A stretch of 64,000 bases of DNA, taken from NCBI RefSeq assembly GCF_008728515.1, contig NC_044995.1, positions 38,279,542 to 38,343,541 of the forward strand, given 5' to 3'. The notes under the pieces are model-generated. The model was not told where the DNA came from. It did not search any database and saw only the letters and a list, made by a program, of their open reading frames with translations. Origin of the DNA: Papio anubis (lineage: Eukaryota; Chordata; Mammalia; Primates; Cercopithecidae). The position numbers were made by a program, and so were the translations under genes. Shown here one piece after another: positions 19,499 through 31,651 of this stretch; position 1 is the first letter of the stretch, and every line of letters starts with the position of its first letter.

Positions 19499-19699
19499 AG
19501 CTGATGGAAGAGCTTCTGATGGAGTGGGGGTGGTGTAGTGAGGTGGTGAGGCCGTGGTGCAAAGTCCCGGATATAAACTGTTCCACCTTCACCTTAGTCT
19601 TGGATGCTGCAACTATAAAGTGTGCCCCTTAGATTGGATTATTCCAAGGTCCATTCCAACCTAAAAACACTTTTGCCAACAAAATAGCTAAGTGCCCCT

Positions 19700-20170
19700 T
19701 GAGGTGTTAGGGGTCACGGTTCCCTGGGCTTGAATCCCAGCTCCACTCATCAGCTGGGTGACCTTGGTCAGTGTCTGCGCTTCCCTGGGCTTGTATTTCG
19801 TCACCGGTAAAGGGCGAATGATGACGAAAAGACTGACTTTCTGGGGATGCTGTGAATCAACTAACACACGGGAAGAGCCTGCAAAGAGCAAATACTCCGT
19901 TTACAGGAGCTTGAGGGTGTGTGTGTGTGTGTGTGTCTTACGATGGTTTTGTTGACCCGGTAAATGGCAGACGGGGCTATCGGGTGGGCGTGTAGATATC
20001 TCCGGTCCTTGCTGCAAAAGTAATTACCGACCCTGTTTGTCCTGGGCGTAAAGCTTGGGCTGGGAGCTCCACCCTGCTGCTTCCTATCTGCTTGATTTGA
20101 GGCAAATTGTTTTCTAAGCCTCATTTTCCTTACGTGTAAAATGGTTAAAGCATTTAGGGCAGCGCCTGAC
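19700..20170. repeat. MIR-like fragments and (GT)n
   Basis: 19715-19880 ('gaatcccagctccactcatc ... ctgggtgaccttggtcag') and 20060-20150 are MIR-like. (GT)n is at 19917-19936. Confidence 0.65.
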
Positions 20171-20539
20171 TCCCGAGTTAAATGCTGGCATTTTAGTCAT
20201 TTCTCCTGCTCACGGTTTTACAAGAATCATTTTTATAAAATCTGGTGAGGTAGGGACTTATTGGTCCCATTTTCCCGATGCAAAAAGCCAGGGCCCTTCA
20301 GGCATAATATGGATCCGGGCTAGGAAGGGGCCGGGTCCCAGGCACTTGGGTCAGGGGTCTCAGCTGGGGCCTCAGGGACTTTGGTCCTGGCTGGGACTTG
20401 GGCCGGCTCCAGGCATCCAGATCGGGTCCTCAGCCCCGCGTCCCCCGACGCAGATGGGCGCGTCGGGCGGCTACGAGGCCAGGGTGAGACGGCTGCCGGA
20501 CCCCCGGCCCTCCCCGCTCCTCCGCCCGCGGGGACTTAC

Positions 20540-20600
20540 CTGCCCTCCTCCCGACGTCACGCCACGACCGTGCCCGGAAGTGCGCGCTTAGAGCGCAGTG
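20540..20600 (-). other. CCDC130: CCDC130 non-coding first exon (5' edge uncertain)
   Basis: The minus strand reads ...GGGAGGAGGGCAG followed by a consensus GTAAGT donor at 20539-20534, inside a GC-rich promoter block. The span from here to the poly(A) signal, about 15 kb, agrees with the size I remember for the human gene. The transcription start is inferred, not seen. Confidence 0.7.
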
Positions 20601-20860
20601 AAGCTGGGCGCCCTCTCCGCACCACCCGGACGCTGGCGTGAGGCGGGGCGAGGCAACAGCGCTGCACTGATTGGCTGAATGCCGATTCGCCGCGCGCTCT
20701 GCGACGCCGAAGTGGGCCAATCCGGGCATGCCCCGCCCAACCGCGATGCTCCATCCTCTGTCCAGAAGCCCAATCCGAGGCCCGGCTCCTGGCACCGCCC
20801 TCCGAGGAGTGCTGTCCTGCGCGCTGCAGCCAGTCTGCGAGGGTGAGCAAACTGCAGTAC
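20600..20860 (-). promoter_or_regulatory. CCDC130: CCDC130 CpG-island promoter with CCAAT boxes
   Basis: The block is CpG-rich and free of repeats. CCAAT boxes are at 20670-20674 (gene orientation) and at 20717-20721 and 20770-20774 (opposite orientation), a pattern typical of NF-Y promoters. A GC box (aggcggggcg) is at 20641-20650 and an ACGTCA half-CRE at about 20553-20559. No TATA box. Confidence 0.75.
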
Positions 20861-21099
20861 GCGGGTCGAAGCACACTATGCCCGTGTTTTTGAACGGCTA
20901 GTGAGCTAAGAATTACTTTTCCAGTTTATTTTTTATTTTTGAGACCGAGTCTCTCTCTGTCGCCCAGGCTGGAGTGCGGTGGCGCAATCATAGCTCACTG
21001 CAGCCTCGAACTCCTGGGTTCAAGCGATCCTCCCACCTCAGTCTCCCAAGTAGCTGGGACTACAGGCGCAAGCCACCGCGCCCCAATGATTTTTGTTTG

Positions 21100-21391
21100 T
21101 TTGTTTTGAGACGGAGTCTCGCTCTGTCGCCCAGGCTGGAGTGCAGTGGCCGGATCTCAGCTCACTGCAAGCTCCGCCTTTCCGGGTTTACGCCATTCTG
21201 CTGCCTCAGCCTCCCGAGTAGCTGGGATTACAGGCGCCCGCCACCTCGCCCGGCTAGTTTTTTGTATTTTTTTAGTAGAGACGGGGTTTCACCCTGTTCG
21301 CCAGGATAGTCTCGATCTCCTGACCTCGTGATCCGCCCGTCTCGGCCTCCCAAAGTGCTGGGAATACAGGCTTAAGCCACGGCGCCCGGCC
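21100..21391 (-). repeat. AluY/YR-type (Old World monkey lineage)
   Basis: Carries 'gtggccggatctcagctcac' and 'gccacctcgcccggctagtt', the changes seen in the cercopithecine-specific Alus. Confidence 0.88.
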
Positions 21392-21410
21392 GATTTTTAA
21401 AATTATTTGC

Positions 21411-21702
21411 AGCCAAGCATGGTGGCTCACGCCTCTGATCCCAGCACTTTGAGAGGCCGAGGCAGGCAGATCACTTGAGGTCAGGAGTTCAAGACCAGCC
21501 TGGCCAAAACGGTGAAACCCTGTCTCTACTAAAAAAAAGACGAAAATTACCGGCTGTGGTGGCAGGCGCCTGTAATCCCAGCTACTCTGGAGGCTGAGGC
21601 AAGAGAATCGCTTGAACCCGGGAGGCAGAGGTTGCAAGGAGCCGAGATTGCGCCATTGCACTCCAGCCTGGGCAACAAGAGCGAGACTCCGTCTCAAAAA
21701 AC
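21411..21702 (+). repeat. Alu
   Basis: Perfect 13-bp duplication AAAATTATTTGCA on both sides. Confidence 0.94.
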
Positions 21703-21826
21703 AAAATTATTTGCACAGGCAAGGTCTTACTGTGTTGCCCTGGCTAGTCTTGAACTCATTGGCTCAAGCAATCCTCCTGCCTCCCAAAGTGCTGGGATTA
21801 CAGGCGTGAGCCACTGGGCCCAGCCT

Positions 21827-22181
21827 CTCTGATCCTTTTTGGAGTCTCGTATTTTGTGGGGCTCCCCTGCATAGGTACATAATTAAATATGGCTTTTGCC
21901 CTGTCTGTTTACATGTCAATTTAATTCGTAGCCCAGCCAAAGAACCTATAAAGGTGAAGGGAAGCCATTTTTCACCTACCTACAACAGCCAGGCCCATTC
22001 ATTTATATATTGTCTGTGGCTGCAACAGGGCTGAATTCAATGGTTGCCACAGAGTAAGAGCCCAAAGAGTCTAAAATATTTACCATCTGGCCTTTTACAG
22101 AAGAAGTGGGTGGACACTTCTCTTACAGCCTTCAGATTAGCCTGGCCCTGCCTTCTGCACAGGTGAATGGCTTTTGAATTT
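21827..22181. other. Non-repetitive intergenic stretch
   Basis: I see no ORF, RNA gene or clear repeat. Confidence 0.4.
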
Positions 22182-22471
22182 ATTTATTTTTTTGAGACGG
22201 AGTCTCACTGTCACTCAGGCTGGAGTGCAGTGGCGTGGTCTTGGCTCACTACACCCTCCGTCTCCCAGGTTCAAGTGATTCTCCTGCTTCAGCCTCCCAA
22301 GTAGCTGGGACTACAGGTGCCCACCACCACGCCTGGCTAATTTTTGTATTTTTAGTAGAGACGGAGTTTCACCATGTTGGCCAGGCTAGTCTCGAACTCC
22401 TGACCTCGACTGCCCACCTTGGCCTCCCAAAGTGCTGGGATTACAGGTGTGAGCCACTGCGCCCAGACTGA
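22182..22471 (-). repeat. Alu
   Basis: Complete antisense copy. Confidence 0.92.
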
Positions 22472-22689
22472 ATTTACTTGTATGCCTTGTAGGGCCTAAC
22501 AGAATATATTTGTTCATTCAACAGCTAAGCTGTTCATTGGACACCTGCTATACGTCAAGTCCTGGGGATTCAGAGAGGAAAGAGCACACCCTTTTCTCAG
22601 TGATGAAGCAGACACTTCAATTGGCAATTTATCAAAGACAGGGTGAGAAGTGATGACAATATTACTACTATTCCTCCTGATGTATATAT

Positions 22690-22966
22690 ATATTTTGAGA
22701 CGGAGTTTTGCTCTTGTTGCTCAGGCTGGAGTGCAAAGGCGCGATCTCGGCTCACTGCAACCTCCACCTTCCTTCCGGGTTCAAGCAATTCTGCCTCAGC
22801 CCTGGGATTACAGGCATGCGCCACCACACCCAGCTAGTATTTTTAGCAGAGACGGGGTTTCTCCATGTTGGCCAGGCTGGTCTTGAACTCCTGACCTCAG
22901 GTGATCTGCCCACCTCGGTCTCCCAAAGTGCTGGGATTACAGGCGTGAGCCACCGCGCCCGGCCTC
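22690..22966 (-). repeat. Alu
   Basis: Antisense copy with small deletions, starting after (TA)n at 22682-22692. Confidence 0.9.
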
Positions 22967-23059
22967 CTCATGCTATATTATTCGGCGCTAGGTTCCATCT
23001 CTGTTCTAAAGCCAGGCTCTAACAAGTGAATTCTTATGTAATCATGGTGCTGCATACTG

Positions 23060-23285
23060 AGTGCTCACCACCCACTAGGCACCACTGAGCAATGCTCGGT
23101 ACTCACTTACATGCATAATCTCATAGAATGCCCCCTAGAAGGTATACTTTTCATCATTTCTGTTTTACAGATGATGAAACAGGCCTAGAGAGGTTAAGTC
23201 GCACAGTTAGTGAAGGGTGGAGGAGCTGACCTGCAACTGCTCATGCTAAACCTTGTTCCCTTATCCTCTGAGCTATACTGTTTTG
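23060..23285. repeat. MIR-like fragment
   Basis: 'ctgttttacagatgatgaaacaggc' (about 23160-23184) and 'aggttaagtcgcacagttag' match the MIR core. Confidence 0.7.
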
Positions 23286-23288
23286 GGT

Positions 23289-24752
23289 TGTGTGCATTCG
23301 ACTTAAAGACCATGAGACGCCAGAGAAATCTTTAACGAGGGTAGGGTGTTTGGGAGTGGGCGGGAGTGAGGGTCAGTGAGACCCTGAGACAGAGCAGGGA
23401 TCCCCTTCCTTACAGGACCCTAAGCATGGAAATCAAGGAAATTTCTAAGTTCCTTCAAGGGAAATTCCAGGCCCCCAGCTAGCCCTGAGAAGTACATCAG
23501 TAACTTGTTAAACAAAAAAATCATAATGACCTAAAACAAAAGCTAAGGAAGTTAGAGTCCCAGAGATGTTTGGTTTCCCTATAGAAATTAAAGATAACAT
23601 CTTAACATATGTCCCTGCATTGTCTTTCAGAGTCTTGGAAACCCCAGATAAGGGGGGAAGTGAAGACTAAACTTTAGCTATGCCCCTTTTGTTCCAAGTT
23701 TCCTCCTGAGGGGCTTAGAGAAAATTACTTCCCCTAACCAGTTGACATTTTTCTACTGACTCAAAATTTGAAATTTTTAAATAAAGCTTCTCTTCCTTAA
23801 TCCATTGCAAATCAGAAGATGTTTAAATCTTTTTCTTTTGAGATTAAGTCTCACTCTGTTGCCCAAGCTGGAGTGCTGTGGCACGATCTCAGCTCACTGC
23901 AACCTTCACCTCCTGGGTTCAAGTGATTCTCCTGCTTCAGCCTCCCGAGTAGCTGGGATTACAGGCACCCGCCATCATGCCCAGCTAATTTTTGTGTTTT
24001 TAGTAGAGACGAGGTTTCACTATGTTGGCCGGGCTGGTCTTGAGCTTCTGACCTCGTGATCCACCCGCCTCAGCCTCCCAAACTGTTGGGATTACAGGCG
24101 TGAGCCACCGCACCCGGCCTTTCTATATATATGTATATTTTTTTTCTTTTTTCTGAGACTGAGTCTTGCTGTCACCCAGGCTGGAATGCAGTGGCGTGAT
24201 CTCGGCTCACTGCAACCTCAACCTCCCAGGTTCAAATGATTCTCCTGCCTCAGCCTCCTGAGTAGTGAGGATCACAGGCATGTGCCACCACACCTGGCTA
24301 ATTTTTGTATTTTTAGTAGAGACAGGGTTTCATCATGTTGGTTAGGCTGGTCTCGAACTCCTGACCTCAGATGATCCTCCCACCTTGGCCTCCCAAAGTG
24401 TTGAGATTACAGGCGTGAGCCACCGCGCCCTGCCTAGAAGATGTTCAAATCTATCTACAAACCTGTAAGCCCCCACTTTAATATATCCTTCCTTTTTAAG
24501 TGGAAGCCAATGTGTAATCTCCATGCATTGATTTATGATTTTGCTTGTAGCTTCTGGTTTCCTGAAATTTATACCTGCTTTTAACAACTCCCACCTGCAA
24601 GCTATTGGTGATTTCAGGTCTTAAGCATGAGCTGCTCCGATTCTCCTTGCATGGCGCCCTGCAATAAACACCTTCCTTTCTATCACTGCAAAGATCTTAG
24701 TGTGGGTATCTGGTTTTACTGTGCTGGGTGAGCAGACCTCAGTTGGGTTCTG
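23289..24752 (+). mobile_element. ERV1-type solo LTR split by two Alus
   Basis: Starts 'tgtgtgcattcgacttaaag' and ends 'cagttgggttctgtaa', with an internal poly(A) signal in 'gcaataaacaccttcctttc'. The end resembles class I ERV LTRs (possibly LTR8-like; name uncertain). No internal viral genes. Confidence 0.65.
23831..24435 (-). repeat. Two antisense Alus in the LTR
   Basis: Copies at 23831-24119 and 24137-24435. The pair is bracketed by AGAAGATGTTTAAATCT / AGAAGATGTTCAAATCT (17 bp, one mismatch). Confidence 0.92.
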
Positions 24753-25283
24753 TAAGAACTCCTGTAAGGAGGGACCTCTGACCTGGATGAGGCGGAATGA
24801 GTCAGGTGGGGGGTGTGCAGTAGAGAGGCGTGCTCGTGGATCCCCAGGAATGGCATTTCACCCCAATGATCTCACTCAGTCCATCTGGATTTTGATTGAG
24901 CCCTTGTCTTGTACCTGAACCAAGAGGTAGTGACGGAAAAGGCACAGAATGATGTCATCTTTGGAGCAGTACTTCGCAGGGAGAGTGAGAAGCCTTGGCG
25001 TGTAGAGTCTCACTGTTACTACTTAATGCACAGGGCAAGTGATGGAGCCTGAACATCAGCCTGGGATACAAAGAGGCTGTTCTATAAAGATGCCAAATGC
25101 AGGCCAGTTCTGGTGGGGCCAAAGGAATTGATACAGGAAGGGGAAGGCATAGGGCGAAGGGAAAACTTCCCTTTCACCTTCTGAAGTTTCACTGAAATGA
25201 AATGACGATAGACAAATTAATAAGAGAAAGGGCATAGAAATCGATGAACATGCATAATCGTGGGAGCCATATAAAATGTGAGA
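24753..25283. other. Non-repetitive intergenic stretch
   Basis: No gene or clear repeat seen. Confidence 0.4.
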
Positions 25284-25456
25284 CTCGTAATTCCAGCTAC
25301 TTGGGAAGCTGAGGCAGGAGAATCACGTGAACCTGGGAGGTGGAGGTTGCAGTGAGCCAAGAGAGATTGCACCACTGCACTCCAGCCCTGGCGACAGAGT
25401 GAGACTCCATCTCAAAAAAAAAAAAAAATAAATAAATAAATAAATAAATAAATTGA
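25284..25456 (+). repeat. Alu 3' half with (TAAA)n tail
   Basis: Sense right arm followed by a TAAA/AAAT microsatellite at 25427-25455. Confidence 0.88.
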
Positions 25457-25818
25457 GACTCAAAGAAGGGCCAGATGGTTGTGGCTTAAATACTCTCTTC
25501 CTAGAGGAGAGAGAAATGGAGAGTGTAGGCAGCTTTGAGGGGAAATGAATGATTTTCAGGGGGATTGTAGGAGCCCAATGAACAGACAATGGCCTGGGAC
25601 AAAATTCCTCTGAACTCTGAGGGAGGCGACAGAAAGGTGAGGGGCAGAACTTTATATTGAATAAAGGCTGTCTTATTATACAGATAAAGTCTCCCATGTA
25701 ATCTCCAAGCTGCCCACAGAAGAGTAGATGAAGTCTGTTGACAATATTTAGTCTTTTCTCTTTGCCAGTGGTTAATATTTCCTGGATATTTGATGAGATT
25801 CTTAGGGAGGGGTCATCT

Positions 25819-26112
25819 TTTTTTTTTTTTTTGAGACGGAGTCTTGCTCTGTCACCCAGGCTGGAGTGCAGTGGCCGGATCTCAGCTCACTGCAAGCTCC
25901 GCCTCCCGGGTTCACGCCATTCTCCGGCCTCAGCCTCCCGAGTAGCTGGGACCACAGGCGCCGCCACCTCGCCCGGCTAATTTTTTGTATTTTTAGTAGA
26001 GACGGGGTTTCACCGTGTTAGCCAGGATGGTCTCGATCTCCTGACCTCGTGATCCGTCCGTCTCGGCCTCCCAAAGTGCTGGGATTACAGGCGTGAGCCA
26101 CCGCGCCCGGCT
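25819..26112 (-). repeat. AluY/YR-type, young insertion
   Basis: Nearly intact antisense copy with cercopithecine changes and a perfect duplication GGAGGGGTCATCTT on both sides. Confidence 0.95.
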
Positions 26113-26315
26113 GGGAGGGGTCATCTTAAGACAACTGCATTTCTTTTGGAAGAAGTTTTCATCAGTCACATAAGGGAACTATAAAAAGAGAGCCCCTCCC
26201 TGTGCTTGGGAGATGGGGAGAAACAAGAGAAAGTTAGGAAGTCCTTGGTTCTGAGGCAGCTTGTAAGGCCTTCCAATTTCCTTTATTTTTTTATTTTTGG
26301 TTTTTGCTTGCTTTG

Positions 26316-26610
26316 TTTTTTTTGAGACAGGGTCTCCACTGTCACCCAGGCTGAAGTGCAGTAGTGCAATCACAACTCACTGTAACCTTGAACTCCCGGG
26401 TTCAAGCCATCCTCATACCTCAGCTTCCTGAGTAGCTGGGACCACAGGCATGTACCACCATGCCTGGCTAATTTTTTTTTTTTATAATTTGTAGAAATGA
26501 GTTCTTCCTATGTTGCCCAGGCTACTCTTGAGCTCCTGTGCTCAGGTCATCCTCCCACCACTCCAGCCTGGGTACCATAGCAAGACCCCGCCTCTTAAAA
26601 AAAAAAATTT
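26316..26610. repeat. Chimeric Alu fragment (antisense body, sense 3' end)
   Basis: 26316-26556 reads antisense, then switches to the sense end 'ccactccagcctgggtacca' with an A-tail at about 26598. An inversion/deletion junction. Confidence 0.75.
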
Positions 26611-26611
26611 C

Positions 26612-26925
26612 TGGCCAGGCATGGTGGCTCACGTCTGTAGTCCCAGCACTTTGGGAAGCCAAGGCGGGTGGATCACGAGGTCAGAGGTTTGAGACCAGCC
26701 TGACCAACACGGTGAAACCCTGTCTCTACTAAAAATACAAAAATTAGCCAGGCATGGTGGCGTGTGCCTGAAATCCCAGCTACTCGGGAGGCTGAGGCAG
26801 GAGAATCACTTGAACCCAGGAGGCAGATGTTGCAGTGAGCTGAGATCGCACCATTGCACTCCAGCCTGGGTAATAAGAACGAAACTTCGTCTGAAAAACA
26901 ACAACAACAACAACAACAAAAACTC
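26612..26925 (+). repeat. Alu with (AAC)n tail
   Basis: Sense copy; tail is CAA/AAC repeats at 26897-26921. Confidence 0.93.
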
Positions 26926-26999
26926 TATAAAAGCCAAAATCCTCCAGCCAGCACAAAGAAAGAAACAGACATCTGGAAAGACTAATTAAAGCCTACCTG

Positions 27000-27242
27000 G
27001 TTTTGACAATATGTTAGTGATCTCTGGTTGCATAACAAATTACCCCAAAGTATAGAGGCCTAAAACATTTATTATCTCACTGTTTCTTTGGGTCAGGAGT
27101 CTGGGTGTGGCTTAGCTGAATCCTCTGCACAGGGCTGCCAATTGAGGTGGTGGATGTTCTCATATAAAGAGGAGGGTAGGGCTGGGCAGACATCCCAAAT
27201 GGCTTTGGTCACAGCCACAAATCAAATATAAAAATGTCTAAG
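27000..27242. repeat. Old interspersed repeat fragment, family uncertain
   Basis: 'ggttgcataacaaattaccc ... aacatttattatctcactgt' is a phrase found in many mammalian repeats. Confidence 0.5.
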
Positions 27243-27540
27243 GCCAGGCGCGGTGGCTCACGCCTGTAATCTCAGCATTTTGGGAGCCCGAGGCAGGCAG
27301 ATCGCAAGGTCAGGAGTTGAAGACCAGCCTGACCAATATGGTGAAACCCCATATCTACTAAAAATATAAAAATTAGCCAGGCGTGGTGGCACATGTGTTG
27401 GGACTACAGTCCCAGCTACTCAGGAGGCTGAGGCAGGAGGATTGCTCGAGCCCAGGTGTTTGAGGCTGCAGTGAGCTATGATTGCAGCACAGTACTTCAG
27501 TATGGGTGACAGGGAGACCCTGTGTCTTAAAAAAGTTAAA
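27243..27540 (+). repeat. Alu
   Basis: Sense copy with an insertion ('gttgggactaca') in the linker. Confidence 0.9.
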
Positions 27541-27607
27541 GACAACGGAGAGCTATATGTATTGGAGCGCAACTGATTTATATAAATAACTATAAATCCA
27601 TTTATTT

Positions 27608-28208
27608 GTTTGTTTATTTATTTAGAGATGGAGTCTTGCTCTGTCGCCCAGGCTGGAGTGCAGTGGTGCAATCTCGGCTCACTGCAACCTCTGCCTCCCC
27701 GGTTCAAACAATTATCCTGTCTCAGCCTCCCAAGTAGCTGGGATTACAGGTGCCCACCACCATGCACAGCTAATTTTTTTTTCTTTTTTTTTTGAGATGG
27801 AGCTCGCTCTGTTGCCCAGGCTAGAGTACAGTAGTGGCTCGATCTCAGCTCACTGCAAGTTCCGCCTCCCGGGTTCACACCATTCTCCTGCCTCAGCCTC
27901 CCGAGTAGCTGAGACTACAGGCGCCTGCCACCACGCCTGGCTAATTTTTGTATTTTTAGTAGAGACGGGGTTTCATCGTGTTAGCCAGGATGATCTCGAT
28001 CTCCTGACCTCATGATCCGCTTGTCTCGGCCTCCCAAAGTGCTGGGATTACAGGTGTGAGCCACTGCACCCGGCTTTTTTTGTATTTTTAATAGAGACAG
28101 GGTTTCACCACGTTGGCCAGGCTGATTTCGAACTCCTAATCTCAAGTGATCCGCCCGCCTTGGCCTCCCAAAGTGCTAGGATTACAGGTGTGAGTCACCT
28201 CCCCCAGC
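27608..28208 (-). repeat. Antisense Alu split by another antisense Alu
   Basis: The outer copy is 27608-27775 plus 28074-28208. The inner copy is 27776-28073. Confidence 0.88.
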
Positions 28209-28880
28209 CTTATTTTGTTTTTATCTGGCAAAGGAACTTAACACAAGAAACTTCTGTTAGGTAAGCAGTCAGTCAAAAGAGTTTTAAACACATGTGAAGA
28301 AATGGGTACCAAGAACTCAGGAGAAAATGAATCCGTAACAGTGATGATCTATGATGGCAATGATGTTATGGCTGTGATGATGTCATAATGATGGATGATG
28401 CCATTCCACATGACTTTTCATCCCCTTTTCCACTTCTTCTGTTCATCCACTGAAATTTCCCGGGGGCCCAAAGGCCACGATGAAGAGGAAACTTCCCAGA
28501 ACAGACATGACGGAAAAGTCATGCTTCACTAATTAGTGGAAAGTTAGGTGTTGAGGGACAGTCCAAAAGACACCCTGAGCCTTTTTGGTTGAGGAGGAAC
28601 ATTTGAATCATAAGAATCAGTGTGGCCAGCTTTGTCTAGAATCCAATGGCTACTGGGATACTCAACACCAAGTGGCAGATGCCCTGTTTCGAAACAGGGA
28701 AGGCCAGAAGAGTGATCATTCTGATAGATTCGTCCATACAAAGAGCTAGCAGCACTTCGTTGGCATTCCTGAAGCTTATTTACCTTTGGAAAACTGTCTC
28801 ATTTATATTATTTCCCAAGGGCATGGAATATGCTCTAGAACTGTCCAACAGGAGAATCACCAGCTACATATGGCTACTTA
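28209..28880. other. Non-repetitive intergenic block
   Basis: About 670 bp with no recognised repeat. It includes a GATG-rich region (28340-28400). A 60-70-codon open frame shows no gene-like composition. Confidence 0.4.
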
Positions 28881-28884
28881 AATT

Positions 28885-29182
28885 TATTTATTTATTTTTT
28901 GAGATGGAGTCTTGCTCTGTCGCTCAGGCTGGAGTGCAGTGGCACGATCTCGACTCACTGCAACCTCCATCTCCCGGGTTCCAGCGATTCCCCTGCCTCA
29001 GTCTCCTGAGTAGCTGGGATTACAGGCACTTGCCGCCTTGCCTGGCTAATTTTTGTATTTTTAGTAGAGACGGGGTTTCCCCATGTTGCCAGGCTGGTCT
29101 TGAACTCCTGACCCCAGGTGATCTGCCTGCCTCAGCCTCTCAAAGTGCTGGGATTACAGGTGTAAGCCACCGTGTCCCGCCA
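28885..29182 (-). repeat. Alu
   Basis: Antisense copy ending 'gtaagccaccgtgtcccgcc'. Confidence 0.92.
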
Positions 29183-29193
29183 GCATCCACCTG

Positions 29194-29484
29194 CTTTTTT
29201 TTTTTTTGAGACGGAGTCTCGCTCTGTCGCCCAGGCTGGAGTGCAGTGGCGTGATCTCGACTCACTGCAACCTCCACCTCCTGGGTTCAAGCAATTCTCC
29301 TGTCTTGGCCTCCTGAGTAGCTGGGATTACAGGTACGTGCCACCACACCCAGCTAATTTTTGTATTTTTAAGTAGAGACAGGATTTCGCTATATTGGTCA
29401 GGCTGGTCTTGAACTCCTAACCTTGTGATATGCCTCAGCCTCCCAAAGTGCTGGGATTACAGATGTGAGCCACCGCACCCGACC
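29194..29484 (-). repeat. Alu
   Basis: Antisense copy flanked by CCACCTGCTTTT, present on both sides. Confidence 0.92.
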
Positions 29485-29662
29485 CCACCTGCTTTTCTAT
29501 GTACTCTGCAGTTGCTGGATTGGGACAAAGGGCCAGAAGTTTCTATGAACTACCTGGGAAGAGCAGGAACTTGAATAATTGGGATCCTGCTCCTAGAAAA
29601 TGGTCTGACCAGTATCATCCACACTGAAGACACTAGAACAAAAGCTGAAGAAAGCAAAGAAG

Positions 29663-29952
29663 TGGCCAGGCATGGTGGATCATGCCTGTAATCCCAGCAT
29701 TTTTGGGAGGCTGCAGTGGGAGGATCCCTTGAGCCCAGGAGTTCAAGACCAGCATGTGAAACCTAGCGAGATGCTCTCTCTTCAAAAAAAGTTTAAAAAC
29801 TAGGCTAGGTGTTCTCATGTGCTTGTAGTCACAGATACTGTGGAGATTGAGGCAGGAGGATCACTTGAGCCCTGGAGTTCGAGGCAGCAGTGAGCTATGA
29901 CTGTGCCACTGCACTCCAGCATGGGTGACAGAGTGAGACCCTCTCTCTCTCT
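29663..29952 (+). repeat. Old Alu (AluJ-like)
   Basis: Diverged sense copy ending in 'agaccctctctctctc'. Confidence 0.8.
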
Positions 29953-30242
29953 TTTTTGTTTTTTTAGAAAGAGTCTTGCTCTGTTGTTCAGGCTGGAGCA
30001 CAGTGGTGCAATCTCAGCTCACTGCAACCTCCGCCTCCTAGGTTCAAGCAATTCTCCTGCCTTAGCCTCCCGAGTAGCTAGAATTACAGGTGGCCACCAC
30101 CTGGCTAATTTTTGTATTTTTAGTAGGGACGGAATTTAACCTTGTTGGCCAGGCTGGTCTTGAACTCCTGACCTCAGGTGATCCACTTGCCTCGGCCTCC
30201 CAAAGTGCTGGCACTACAGGCGTGAGCCACCGCGTCTGGCCG
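29953..30242 (-). repeat. Alu
   Basis: Antisense copy inserted into the tail of the preceding Alu. Confidence 0.9.
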
Positions 30243-30417
30243 AGACCTGTCTCTTAAAAAAATGGAAAAAAGAGAGCAAAGACTGCCTATTTTGTTTATC
30301 ACTGCATCCCCAACATTTAGAGCTATGTAGTAGCACTCAGTAAATACACTGAATGAATGAATTGATAAATGAATGAGGGAGTACTTAGAAGATTTGGGTA
30401 AGTACGAAATAAAATTA

Positions 30418-30724
30418 GGCTGGGTGTGGTGGCTCACGCCTGTAATCCCAGCACTTTGGGAGGCCAAGGCAGGTGGATCACTTGAGGTCTGGAGTTCAAG
30501 ACCAGCCTGGCCAACATGGTGAAACCCTGTCTCTACTAAAAAATACAAAAATTAGCCGGGCTTGGTGGCAGGTGCCTGTAATCGCAGCTACTTGGGAGGT
30601 TCAGGCAGGAGAATCACTTGAACCCAGGAGACAGAGGCTGCAGTGCGCCGAGATTGCACCACTGTACTCCAGCCTGAGCGACAGAGTGAAACTCCATCTC
30701 AAAAAAAAAAAAAAAAAAAAAAAA
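30418..30724 (+). repeat. Alu
   Basis: Sense copy with a ~24-A tail. Confidence 0.93.
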
Positions 30725-31230
30725 GCAGGTGGAGGCTCTAGAGAATTAATAAAAGGGAGGAGCTATGGCTTTTTGTATGCATATTAGCCAGGTCAGAAGA
30801 ACTAATGATAATGGTATATCCTATAATTTACTTGGATATTCCTATATTCCAGACTTGGGATATTCCTGAAATACGCACCACAACATAGAGAAAGAGGCCA
30901 GTTTTAAATTTTATTTTTCCTCAGGCAAACCCCAGCGTGTCTTGTGCTTAAACACCGTAATTTCCCACAAAGGAGCCCCTGCCACTGCTGTGTTAACCGC
31001 CACCATAATTTACTCGTTAGCATCAGGAATAACAATGAGTTTGAGTGGTAACAACAGCTTGGAAGAGCTGACTCCAAAAGATGTGTTTACGGGACCGGGC
31101 TGGGGGCTGGAGAAAAAGAAAAAAAAGACAGGACACTGGGGCAGCTGGGTGGCTTAAACAACTTCTGGTAGGGGACAGGGAGGGAGCATCCTGTCAGAAT
31201 CTGGGTGTTTATAAGTCCTTAGAAATCACC
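30725..31230. other. Non-repetitive intergenic block
   Basis: About 500 bp without recognised repeats. No coding frame is supported. A candidate for conservation tests. Confidence 0.4.
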
Positions 31231-31231
31231 T

Positions 31232-31533
31232 CCGCCGGGCGTGGTGGCTCACGCCTGTAATCCCAGCACTTTGGGAGGCCAAGGTGGGTGGATCACGGGG
31301 TCAGGAGATCAAGACCATCCTGGCTAACATGGTGAAACCCCGTCTCTACTAAAAACACAAAAATTAGCTGGGCGTGGTGGCGGGCGCCTGTAGTCCCAGC
31401 TGCTGGGGAGGCTGAGGCAGGAGAATGGTGTGAACCTGGGAGGCGGAGCTTGCAGTGAACCGAGATTGCATCACTGCACTCTAGCCCAGGTGACAGAGCG
31501 AGACTACATCTCAAAAAAAAAAAAAAAAAAAAA
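31232..31533 (+). repeat. Alu (AluY-like)
   Basis: Sense copy with a 21-A tail. Confidence 0.93.
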
Positions 31534-31651
31534 GAAATCACTTCAACATCCTCATTCGACACAAGGGAAAACAAGTCCAGGGAAAAGTTAAGTGATAATG
31601 TCACAGAGCTTATAATGGCAGAACTGGGAACAGACTCAAGTCTCCTGATTG

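Larger units (their letters stand above)
20926..21826 (-). repeat. Antisense Alu split by two younger Alus
   Basis: The outer copy is 20926-21095 plus 21715-21826, interrupted by an antisense YR-type Alu and a sense Alu. It sits just upstream of the CCDC130 promoter. Confidence 0.8.

Noticed and set aside
20346..20901. Several open frames on both strands of the CCDC130 promoter
   Set aside because: GC-rich promoter DNA with non-coding exon 1; no conserved protein signal.
28646..29209. 187-codon open frame
   Set aside because: The second half is translated antisense Alu and the first half has no supporting features.
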